DNA from: Nitrososphaerota archaeon
GTDB lineage: Archaea > Thermoproteota > Nitrososphaeria > Nitrososphaerales > Gagatemarchaeaceae
Assembly: GCA_003135575.1 (NCBI GenBank)
Contig: PLCG01000055.1
Span: 149-6,301 of the forward strand
Length of the DNA stretch: 6,153 nucleotides
Direction of reading: 5' to 3'
This document shows, piece by piece, positions 1-5,334 of this stretch (position 1 is its first letter; each line of letters starts with the position of its first letter). The position numbers were made by a program, and so were the translations under genes. The notes below the pieces were generated by a model, which was not told the DNA's origin, did not search any database, and saw only the letters and a program-made list of their open reading frames with translations.

Positions 1-18
1 CAGCTGCAGCGAAAACGA

Positions 19-56
19 TGCAAACGAATGCAAAGATGAAACGCTGAGCGTTTGCA
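19..56. repeat. Short nested inverted repeats downstream of the AN1-like gene
   Basis: TGCAAACG at 19-26 is the exact reverse complement of CGTTTGCA at 49-56. Inside this, AAACGCT-G-AGCGTTT (39-53) is a perfect odd palindrome, which can fold as a 6-bp stem with a TGA loop. It begins 8 bases past the stop codon of the minus-strand gene at 62-256. It could be a 3'-end hairpin or a protein-binding site. No T-tract follows on the minus strand, so an archaeal terminator is not established. The rest of bases 1-61 shows no gene. Confidence 0.4.
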
Positions 57-61
57 GCCGA

Positions 62-256
62 CTACTTTTTGGAAATGAGGGGAGCCGTGGTCGTCGCGAC
101 CCTGTGTGCCCGGCCGTGGCGATACATGTGGATGTAGCAATACTTCGCTCCGCACACGTGACATGTGAAAAAGTACTCTTTACCTAGAGTCTTTCCGCAA
201 AAACTGCAACTCGCAGTCTTGCTCGTCTTGGACTCGGGGTATAGCTCGTTCGCCAT
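62..256 (-). CDS. Small AN1-like zinc-finger protein (64 aa)
   Basis: The protein is short, basic and soluble, with no membrane segment. One zinc-binding module fills residues 17-51: C17-x2-C20, an 11-residue spacer, C32-x2-C35, C40-x2-H43, then H47 and H51. The order CxxC / CxxC / CxxxxC-xx-H matches the AN1-type finger, a two-zinc fold used in protein or ubiquitin binding in eukaryotes and common in small archaeal proteins. It differs from classical AN1 at the end: the usual H-x5-H-x-C is replaced by H-x3-H-x3-H, so the final cysteine is absent. The start ATG at 254-256 is the only plausible one before the first cysteine pair. The gene lies 94 bases downstream of the deacetylase gene on the same strand, across an AT-rich gap, so it probably has its own promoter. 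A role in protein or nucleic-acid binding is inferred; the partner is unknown. Confidence 0.8.
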   Translation of the reverse strand: MANELYPESKTSKTASCSFCGKTLGKEYFFTCHVCGAKYCYIHMYRHGRAHRVATTTAPLISKK

Positions 257-350
257 GCCTAGCTCTGGCTAAATAAGTAATGGGTGTGACACTTAAGCGT
301 AGATATCGGAATAATAGAATAGCCCCAATAATATTACAATAATTGCAATA
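257..350 (-). promoter_or_regulatory. AT-rich intergenic gap, probable promoter of the AN1-like gene
   Basis: These 94 bases separate the deacetylase stop from the AN1-like start and are much richer in A and T than the flanking genes. On the minus strand, TATA-like stretches are seen at about 313-321 (CTATTATT) and at 271-279 (TACTTATTT). The second is centred only about 19 bases from the ATG, too close for a leaderless start, so the first would imply a leader of roughly 35 bases. No Shine-Dalgarno sequence precedes the ATG. The exact promoter element cannot be decided. Confidence 0.35.
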
Positions 351-1295
351 TCAGTCGGTTCCGCCAGCAATGAATTGTCGGACTACAGAGGTCCATGCCC
401 TAGCGCAGTTACTTGGGTCGTATCCACCTCCGCCCAATGCGACGATCCTGCCTCGGCAGACCTTGTGTGCGACCTTGTGGAGGCTTTCGGCGACCTTCGA
501 GTGATAAGTCTCTGAGAATAACAGCCCACCAATGGGGTCTTTGGCCAAGCCGTCGGCCCCACATTGCAAGATGACAAACTCAGGGGCGACTCTGATTGCA
601 AATTCTTCAAGTTTAGGCAAAATATCCTTTATCCTCTCGTCGCCCTCCCCGGGAAGGAGCGGAATGTTGACTTTCGTCCCGACTGCCCTTCCCTCGCCCG
701 TCTCGGTTTCGTTACCAGTTCCCGGATAAAGAAACCGACCGTCTTCATGGACATCGAAAATGAAAACGCCCGAGTCGTATTCGTATTGGTAGAAGACTCC
801 ATCTCCATGATGGACGTCGATATCGACGTAGAGGACCCTCTTCAGACCTTCTTTCTTGAGAAACTCTATTGCGACGCCGATGTCGTTGAAGACGCAAAAT
901 CCGGCCGAGCGGTCTCGCCTAGCGTGATGGAGCCCTCCTACCGGGTTGAACCCATGGTCCGCTTCACCTGACATGACCTTCTCGACGCAGGACAACGTCG
1001 ACCCGACTGCGATCTCTGCCGCCTCGAGGACCCCCTTGAATGCAGGCGTGTCGCCCTCGTCCAGGAACCCATAGCCAAGTGTTGAGGCCTTTCTCACGAA
1101 CTCGACATGACTCTTGTCTTGGAAGAGTTCGAGGGTCTGCTCGTCCGCCTGTTCGGGCTCGATGAGCGTCTCTCCGATCTCTTGTCCCTGGAGTTCTTCC
1201 CAGAAACGGACCACCCTCGCCGAGTTGAACGGGTGCGGCGACGGAAACGAGTACCGCAGGAGTCCTTTTCCCTTCACGACGCATACTCGGCACAT
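351..1295 (-). CDS. Histone deacetylase-fold zinc amidohydrolase (class I/AcuC-like)
   Basis: This is a full-length deacetylase domain of 314 aa, close to the usual 310-380 aa of prokaryotic members. The signature residues are all present. The GDTP segment carries D82, equivalent to the substrate-backbone-binding aspartate. The catalytic His pair is H123-H124 in GGLHHARRD. The DIDVHHGDG strand holds zinc ligands D160 and H162, the third ligand is D248 in QCGADGLAKDP, and the transition-state tyrosine is Y292 in GGGGYDP. The family removes acetyl groups from lysine side chains or acetylated small amines; Bacillus AcuC acts on acetyl-CoA synthetase. The protein is predicted cytoplasmic and active; the substrate is unknown. 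It starts 6 bases after the stop of the nucleotidyltransferase-like gene, so the two are co-transcribed. An in-frame GTG at codon 7 (1275-1277) is an alternative start, because the first six residues are not typical of the fold. acuC is a possible name but is not assigned. Confidence 0.93.
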   Translation of the reverse strand: MCRVCVVKGKGLLRYSFPSPHPFNSARVVRFWEELQGQEIGETLIEPEQADEQTLELFQDKSHVEFVRKASTLGYGFLDEGDTPAFKGVLEAAEIAVGSTLSCVEKVMSGEADHGFNPVGGLHHARRDRSAGFCVFNDIGVAIEFLKKEGLKRVLYVDIDVHHGDGVFYQYEYDSGVFIFDVHEDGRFLYPGTGNETETGEGRAVGTKVNIPLLPGEGDERIKDILPKLEEFAIRVAPEFVILQCGADGLAKDPIGGLLFSETYHSKVAESLHKVAHKVCRGRIVALGGGGYDPSNCARAWTSVVRQFIAGGTD

Positions 1296-1301
1296 CCTGA
1301 G

Positions 1302-2357
1302 TCAGATCCTTGTCGCGAGGGCCGACACGGCGGACCTGAGCGAGTCAGCGCCCGCCTTTAGAAGCTCGACCTGCCTCACCATTCCCATCCCCTTGAGGAG
1401 CTCCTCGGAGATGAGCCTGTCTGGGCCCGACGTGAGCTCCTTGGTGACATTCGAATAGTCAGGCTCCTTGCTGAGGGTGTAGCAATGCATCGCGTGAAGG
1501 TCGAGGACCGTCTTCACGACCTCGTACCCCAGGAACGAGTAGCACTCGATGGTCTCGCGCGAATCGAGGAGCTCGATGGCCTTCCCCCTAACGATCGCGA
1601 TCGCATCATCCGCCCTGTATCTGCCGAACCTCAACGCCAAGGGCATGTCCATCGCCGTCGTCCTGAGCACGTCGTAGAGCACAGTCAGCGCCTCCAGGCG
1701 ATTCTCGCAAGACGACCTCGACGCGAGCTTGAACCCGGAGGCGTCGGTCCACTCCTTGAAGCTCGCCGACTTTCTTTTCGAGAGGCCCTTCATCTGCGCG
1801 AAAAGGTGGCTGGGAGAGGGAACCTGAAGGCTGGAAAATATCTCTGAGACGCACAGGTCAGTCGCGGCGGCGGTCAGCCAAAAATCTGCCTCGGGCAGGT
1901 CCTGCGCTACCTTCTCGTCCACTCTTCCCAACGCCTTCAGCGCCGCGGCGAGGTGCGACTGCGCCGCCTTTCCGCAGTTCTCCTTGAACCTCCTCCTACA
2001 GTTCGCGACCGTGCTCGCAAGTAGCAGCGAGCCGTCCCTGAGTACGGTCGCCCTCGCGAGAGATGCGCCGAGCTCTGAGTCAGGGTTCCGGAGCTCCTTC
2101 TCCGACCTGAAGATTATCTTTGCATAGAACTCTCCCGCGCGCACATATTTCGGCGGAGTCGGGTCACTGCTTACGACGACGAGGTCGTATTCGCAGCTCC
2201 TCCTGCTTATGCGCGCGGTGTGGCAGCCGACGATGGCGACCTCGTTGGAGGGATACGTCTTCAAGACGCTGAGGATCGTCTGCGTGTTCGGGTCCGTCTC
2301 GCTCTTGGTGACGGGCGGAGGTGCCCTGGTCCTTTCCGCACCCTCCCTCTTGCTCAT
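1302..2357 (-). CDS. Nucleotidyltransferase-like protein with helical C-terminal region, function unknown
   Basis: A 351-residue cytoplasmic protein without membrane segments. Residues 1-25 are polar and probably disordered. At 39-63 a hydrophobic strand (EVAIVGCH) is followed by a basic turn and EYDLVVVSSD. This resembles the hG[GS]...[DE]h[DE]h core of the polymerase-beta nucleotidyltransferase fold, with E56 and D58 as candidate metal ligands; the usual GS is GC here. The strand-rich part continues to about residue 115. Residues 130-345 look mostly helical, with a basic stretch at 192-201, like the helical substrate-binding half of kanamycin-nucleotidyltransferase-type proteins. The third acidic residue is not identified, so catalysis is uncertain and a non-catalytic relative is possible. 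The gene starts 16 bases after the dehydrogenase stop behind a good ribosome binding site and is followed after 6 bases by the deacetylase gene, so it is the middle gene of a tight operon. I do not recognise a named family. Confidence 0.85.
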   Translation of the reverse strand: MSKREGAERTRAPPPVTKSETDPNTQTILSVLKTYPSNEVAIVGCHTARISRRSCEYDLVVVSSDPTPPKYVRAGEFYAKIIFRSEKELRNPDSELGASLARATVLRDGSLLLASTVANCRRRFKENCGKAAQSHLAAALKALGRVDEKVAQDLPEADFWLTAAATDLCVSEIFSSLQVPSPSHLFAQMKGLSKRKSASFKEWTDASGFKLASRSSCENRLEALTVLYDVLRTTAMDMPLALRFGRYRADDAIAIVRGKAIELLDSRETIECYSFLGYEVVKTVLDLHAMHCYTLSKEPDYSNVTKELTSGPDRLISEELLKGMGMVRQVELLKAGADSLRSAVSALATRI

Positions 2358-2364
2358 CTCTTCG

Positions 2365-2373
2365 CTCCTCTCC
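2365..2373 (-). promoter_or_regulatory. Ribosome binding site of the nucleotidyltransferase-like gene
   Basis: GGAGAGGAG on the minus strand directly follows the TGA of the dehydrogenase and ends 7 bases before the ATG at 2357. It is the clearest Shine-Dalgarno-like sequence in the window. It fits translation of an internal operon gene, in contrast to the apparently short-leader or leaderless first genes. Confidence 0.65.
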
Positions 2374-3396
2374 TCAGTTGGTTATCAGCGCTTTCATGCA
2401 CTGCTGCTGGGCCGCTGCGGCGAAGGCCTGCTCGGAATCTGCAAGCGGGAACCTGTGAGTGACGAGGTCAGAGACGGAGACCGCGTTCTCTGTAAGAAGC
2501 TTGGTCGCCATCTGCGTCTCCCTCTCGCTCGATGCGTAGCTCGTCACGATAGAGGTCCCGTTCAGGAAGAGGCGCGCCAGGTCGATTGTGGCGGTCGCGC
2601 CTCTCTTTGGAGCCCCGAAGAGAAGGACCGTCCCTCCCCTCGCGACCAGCCTGGTGGCATCCTCGAAAGCCGCTGCGCTCGCCGTTGCGACCACGACGAG
2701 TTCCGGCCCGTCCGGCATCGCGCCGCGGATCACCTTCTCCTTCTCATCCTGGCTGGTGGCGTTGAAGACGAGGTCGCAGCCGTCCTTGCGAGCGAACGAG
2801 TTCCTGTATTCGCTCACGTCGCCGACCGCGACCTTGCCCAGGCCGCCATGCCTCAGCAGCTTGTAAATCATCAGACCCACAGGCCCGGCCCCGTAGATGA
2901 CCGCGCTCCCCGCTTTGCTGGAGCGCGCGGTCTCGATGCCCAGGATGCAGCACGAGAGCGGCTCGATGAAGCTCGCCTCCTCGTACCCGAGGCCCGCGGG
3001 CAGCTCGAGCACGGCGCCGCGGTCGACGTTGAACTTCGGGACGATGAAGCGCTCTGCGAGGCCGCAGGGGATGAGGTTGTGCTTCGCAAACTCGGCGCAG
3101 TATGTCGTCTTCCCTCGCCTGCAGATGTCGCACGAGAGGCACGGCACGTGGTGATGGGCGAACACGCGCATGCCTCTAGATATGTTGGAGACTCCCCTTC
3201 CCACCTCCTCGACCTCGCCGACCGCCTCATGGCCTAGGATCTTCGTGGTGATTCCCACGACCTGGACCTTCTCCAGGTCGGTCCCGCACACCCCGCAGCA
3301 CTTTAGCTTGACGAGCACCTCGCCCTCGGCGGGAGAAGGCTCCGGAAGGTCCTCCATCCTGACGCCTCCCTCGGCCCCGACGAGCGCGGCTTTCAT
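2374..3396 (-). CDS. Zinc-dependent medium-chain (MDR) alcohol/polyol dehydrogenase
   Basis: 340 aa, the usual size for this family. The N-terminal GroES-like domain holds the catalytic zinc site: C37 in CGVCGTD, H56-E57 in GHEAVG, and E145 in FIEPLSC. The structural zinc lobe has all four cysteines, C86, C89, C92 and C100. The Rossmann domain carries GAGPVG at 169-174. D193 at the end of the second strand (VGDVSEYR) suggests NAD(H) rather than NADP(H). The family oxidises secondary alcohols, polyols or amino-acid hydroxyls; threonine, sorbitol and butanediol dehydrogenases are the nearest types by motif pattern. Substrate cannot be chosen. The gene leads an operon with the nucleotidyltransferase-like and deacetylase genes. 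A TATA-like box centred about 35 bases upstream of the ATG suggests a leader of around 10 bases. GC content is high (44 of 60 bases at 2881-2940), which creates long spurious reading frames on the opposite strand. Confidence 0.95.
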   Translation of the reverse strand: MKAALVGAEGGVRMEDLPEPSPAEGEVLVKLKCCGVCGTDLEKVQVVGITTKILGHEAVGEVEEVGRGVSNISRGMRVFAHHHVPCLSCDICRRGKTTYCAEFAKHNLIPCGLAERFIVPKFNVDRGAVLELPAGLGYEEASFIEPLSCCILGIETARSSKAGSAVIYGAGPVGLMIYKLLRHGGLGKVAVGDVSEYRNSFARKDGCDLVFNATSQDEKEKVIRGAMPDGPELVVVATASAAAFEDATRLVARGGTVLLFGAPKRGATATIDLARLFLNGTSIVTSYASSERETQMATKLLTENAVSVSDLVTHRFPLADSEQAFAAAAQQQCMKALITN

Positions 3397-3427
3397 TCTT
3401 GGTTACGAGAGCCTTCTACCTAAGACG

Positions 3428-3435
3428 TCTATAAG
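3428..3435 (-). promoter_or_regulatory. TATA-like promoter element of the dehydrogenase operon
   Basis: CTTATAGA on the minus strand is centred about 35 bases upstream of the dehydrogenase ATG. With the usual archaeal spacing of about 25 bases from box to start site, transcription would begin near 3405, leaving a leader of about ten bases. No purine-rich BRE is obvious upstream. The 75-base gap (3397-3471) otherwise holds no gene. Confidence 0.5.
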
Positions 3436-3471
3436 CGCACGCATGGGTTTTGGACCCGCGCTTGTCGGTCC

Positions 3472-3591
3472 TCACTTTGGAAGACCGGAGACGTCCTCGC
3501 AGTCGAGGAGGGCCCCGCAATTCGGGCAACGATATCGACACGACTGAATCGCTACCATTTTCGTGCCGCAGTAACAAATTTCGTCGCTCAT
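3472..3591 (-). CDS. 39-residue zinc-ribbon microprotein
   Basis: A small reading frame of 39 codons plus TGA. It encodes C6-Y-C8-G, a short strand-like stretch (KMVAIQ), C18-R-Y-R, then C22-P-N-C25-G and C31. C6, C8, C22 and C25 are likely ligands of one rubredoxin-like zinc ribbon. The first knuckle is CxC rather than the usual CxxC, and C18 and C31 are extra. Its ATG overlaps the TGA of the upstream HNH gene in an ATGA arrangement (3588-3591), which points to translational coupling and argues that both are real coding genes. The C-terminus is a short acidic tail (DCEDVSGLPK). Similar tiny ribbons are frequent in archaea as nucleic-acid or protein-binding adaptors. The function is unknown. 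The Cys pattern in only 39 codons would be unlikely by chance. Confidence 0.75.
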   Translation of the reverse strand: MSDEICYCGTKMVAIQSCRYRCPNCGALLDCEDVSGLPK

Positions 3592-4040
3592 GAGCTACCA
3601 ATTGCTCTTGTGTGCGGGCATCCTTTTTTACTCTTCTTCCCCCATTGACAATTCCAGCATAGGACCTGAAGGCGAAGTGTGCGAGGGTAGTCGTTTCTCT
3701 TGAGCCAAAAGTAGAAGTCGCGTCCCGCGCGACTTCCCGTGGCTTCCCTTCGATGTTTAGCTCCGTCATTATCGATGTGATCGAGAGTCAAGAATTCAAT
3801 TGATGTTATTCCACAGCATGAGCATGAAGGAGGATTTGGTCCATAGTGTGTCAATGCGTCGTGCTTGGTCTTGTTTCGATATCGCTGCGAGTATTCGGCT
3901 CTTTCGACCGTGTGATTCCAATAGTATTCCCTAACTCGCGATGCATGACAAAAATTGCACACGTAATACTTGTGTCGTCTTTGACCAGACCCCCAATTCT
4001 CCAAACCCAACAAGATTCCGCATTTTCTACAGTTTTCCGT
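3588..4040 (-). CDS. HNH-type zinc-finger endonuclease-like protein with non-standard start codon
   Basis: As drawn the product is 150 aa. At its N-terminus C-R-K-C-G (codons at 4020-4031) and V-C-N-F-C form the two halves of a zinc ribbon. A basic helical linker (RVREYYW...RNKTKHDAL) leads to the HNH module: SCSCCG, LTLDHIDNDG with the catalytic DH pair, H and basic residues after it, WLKRNDYP, and LCWNC with a final GCPH. This order is typical of small phage- and virus-borne HNH proteins, where the two CxxC pairs hold a structural zinc and the DH lies in the metal-dependent nicking site. No ATG, GTG or TTG occurs between the in-frame TAG at 4053-4055 and the first CxxC. The codon where an N-terminus Met-Glu-Asn-Cys would begin is ACG (4038-4040). 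The first usable start is TTG at 4011-4013, giving 141 aa and losing the first zinc knuckle. Possibly decaying, possibly ACG-initiated. It is followed by a coupled microprotein. Confidence 0.75.
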   Translation of the reverse strand, partial: TENCRKCGILLGLENWGSGQRRHKYYVCNFCHASRVREYYWNHTVERAEYSQRYRNKTKHDALTHYGPNPPSCSCCGITSIEFLTLDHIDNDGAKHRREATGSRAGRDFYFWLKRNDYPRTLRLQVLCWNCQWGKKSKKGCPHTRAIGSS

Positions 4041-4066
4041 AGTTTGTCGCTCCTAACTGTGGGAGT

Positions 4067-4074
4067 GAATATAG
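4067..4074 (-). promoter_or_regulatory. TATA-like element for the HNH gene
   Basis: CTATATTC on the minus strand is centred about 30 bases before the ACG at 4040, placing a start site near 4045 and almost no leader. This spacing supports 4040 as the ancestral translation start. The motif also reads as GAATATAG on the plus strand, so it could instead serve the rightward gene with a longer leader. Confidence 0.45.
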
Positions 4075-4089
4075 GCGCCACCTCACTTT

Positions 4090-4148
4090 GCAATTGCGGA
4101 GCCTTGATTTATCCGGCCGAGCTGGCGTGGTCTGACTGGTGCAATTGC
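4090..4148. repeat. Two copies of palindrome GCAATTGC flanking the rightward promoter
   Basis: The 8-bp palindrome GCAATTGC occurs at 4090-4097 and again at 4141-4148, 51 bases apart; both are preceded by T. The first lies upstream of the TATA-like box of the membrane protein gene, the second covers its first codons. The arrangement would suit a dimeric regulator binding two operators, but both copies are short and coincidence is possible. Confidence 0.3.
4106..4113 (+). promoter_or_regulatory. TATA-like element for the membrane-anchored protein gene
   Basis: GATTTATC is centred about 30 bases before the GTG at 4139, which would give transcription from about 4135 and an almost leaderless mRNA. 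No Shine-Dalgarno sequence precedes the GTG, in agreement. Together with the opposite-strand element at 4067-4074, it makes 4041-4138 a divergent promoter region with no gene of its own. Confidence 0.45.
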
Positions 4149-4969
4149 TGGCGAAAGGGAGCGACAAATGGGGCCAAGGGAGCGGGCCGAGGGTCGAGGT
4201 CGTGGTGGGCGTACTCGTCGCGGTCTCTCTCGTCGGGGTCGCGTTCTATTACATCGAGACTGGCGGACTAACTTCGGGAAGTCAAGGCGCAGGTGTTGCG
4301 ATATCTACTACAGGGATCCAGTGCAACGATAGCTCGATGCCGCAGACCGCCTTGACGGTCGAGCAGAGCGCCAACTTCACGAGCCTGAGCAACGGGCGCT
4401 GCTACAACTTACTCGGGCAGACTGTTCTTGTAGACAATGGCAATCTGGAATTCTCCTTTGTCTACTACAACGGCATGGTGACCTACCACTGCGGGACGTA
4501 CCCCGAGATGCTCCCGCAATCTGAGATTCAAGTCGTGTCGACGCCTAAGGGCGGCATCGTCTCGGCGAAACTGCTCACCCCTGCCGGGGGTGGACTTCCG
4601 GGGTCCTGCGACTCCTCGATCCCGGTCGGGGTGGTCTCTGTGAGCGATGTCGAGTCGACCATCCCGGCGGTCCCCCAGCTGAACCTGACGCTGGCCGCGA
4701 GCGGAGGGCGTCCCATCACCGGCCTCCGTGCCGTCCTCACTCTTGACGGCGGTTTGCAGACTTTCCAATTCAGCGGCGTGAGCTCGAGCTCGCCCTTGAA
4801 GGCCCCGAACACGGTCTCCCTCACGGAGATCGTCCTCTCGAGCGCCTCCTTCACGCCCAACGAGGTCTACCCCCTGGCCATCTCAGGGACATTCGACAAC
4901 GGACAGGTGTTCAGCTACGTGGCGCACGTCCAGATTGCGAACGTGCCCTTGCCTGCCGCTGGTCGCTAG
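4139..4969 (+). CDS. Membrane-anchored extracellular protein, function unknown
   Basis: 276 aa starting with GTG. A short polar, basic cytoplasmic N-terminus is followed by one membrane segment at about 20-38 (VEVVVGVLVAVSLVGVAFYY). The rest is a Ser/Thr/Gly/Val-rich, strand-rich domain predicted outside the cell. Four cysteines (C62, C88, C118, C157) could form two disulfides. N63-D-S, N79-F-T and N182-L-T are possible N-glycosylation sites. From about 175 to 268 the pattern (alternating hydrophobics, LTLDGG, ISGTFDNGQ) resembles an Ig-like beta-sandwich. I do not recognise the family; no catalytic motif is visible. The start is supported by a TATA-like box 30 bases upstream, though TTG at codon 3 is also possible. 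An ATG in another frame at about 4168 does not encode the membrane segment. The zinc-ribbon gene follows after 21 bases, so the two are probably co-transcribed. Confidence 0.85.
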   Translation: MQLLAKGSDKWGQGSGPRVEVVVGVLVAVSLVGVAFYYIETGGLTSGSQGAGVAISTTGIQCNDSSMPQTALTVEQSANFTSLSNGRCYNLLGQTVLVDNGNLEFSFVYYNGMVTYHCGTYPEMLPQSEIQVVSTPKGGIVSAKLLTPAGGGLPGSCDSSIPVGVVSVSDVESTIPAVPQLNLTLAASGGRPITGLRAVLTLDGGLQTFQFSGVSSSSPLKAPNTVSLTEIVLSSASFTPNEVYPLAISGTFDNGQVFSYVAHVQIANVPLPAAGR

Positions 4970-4990
4970 CGCGCGAAAAGGGTTTTAGGG

Positions 4991-5275
4991 ATGGCTGGCG
5001 CAACACGGAGACGTTTGCCGCCGTCTCAGGATGCCGACGAGGGACTCCCGAAGGTGGTCCGCAGGAACCCGACGAAGTTCGTTCCAAAGCTCTGCGTCAA
5101 CTGCTTGAACCCTCTGGTGAAAGGGAGCGCGCTAGGTGGGTGGCTCGTGCCTCAGGACTACTTCTGCACCAAGTGCGGTTACAAGGGATACGTCTACCTA
5201 GAGGACCGACGGACTGAGGACGGCGAGGCAAGCGAAGAAGGCAGGCGTGCTTCCACCGAAACCCGACAGCCGTAG
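4991..5275 (+). CDS. Zinc-ribbon protein (94 aa)
   Basis: A basic N-terminal tail (RRR at 6-8, RRNPTKFVPK at 24-33) leads into a single zinc ribbon with C35-x2-C38 and C59-x2-C62-G separated by 20 residues, followed by YKGYVYLE and a charged, probably disordered C-terminal tail rich in Glu and Arg. The segment between the knuckles (LGGWLVPQDYF) is hydrophobic and may pack against a partner. Small ribbons of this design are common in archaea and usually uncharacterised; nucleic-acid or protein binding is an inference. ATG at 4991 lies 21 bases after the previous stop and no strong ribosome binding site is seen (TTTTAGGG immediately precedes it). The next gene's open frame begins directly after this stop, so all three rightward genes may form one transcript. 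Confidence 0.85.
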   Translation: MAGATRRRLPPSQDADEGLPKVVRRNPTKFVPKLCVNCLNPLVKGSALGGWLVPQDYFCTKCGYKGYVYLEDRRTEDGEASEEGRRASTETRQP

Positions 5276-5334
5276 CCAAGTTGTCCTCATCCAAGGCAAG
5301 AGCCTTGCGGCAAGCGCTATCTGACACGCCGGGT

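Noticed and set aside
2209..3237. 342-codon plus-strand open frame opposite the dehydrogenase
   Set aside because: It is antisense to an MDR gene with a complete set of motifs, is rich in Arg, Ala and Asp-type GC-driven residues, and shows no domain. It is a shadow of high GC content.
3452..3471. GGACC/GGTCC hairpin just after the microprotein stop as a terminator
   Set aside because: Only five base pairs with a ten-base loop, and no T-tract follows on the minus strand.
3416..3769. 117-codon minus-strand frame across the HNH and microprotein genes
   Set aside because: It runs in another frame over two genes that have clear zinc-ligand patterns, and has no recognisable motif itself.
3851..4093. 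80-codon minus-strand frame starting at TTG 4093, as a possible upstream part of the HNH gene joined by a frameshift
   Set aside because: Its N-terminal residues show no zinc ligands or similarity to HNH proteins, and its TTG lies upstream of the likely promoter box. A lost start codon explains the HNH N-terminus more simply.
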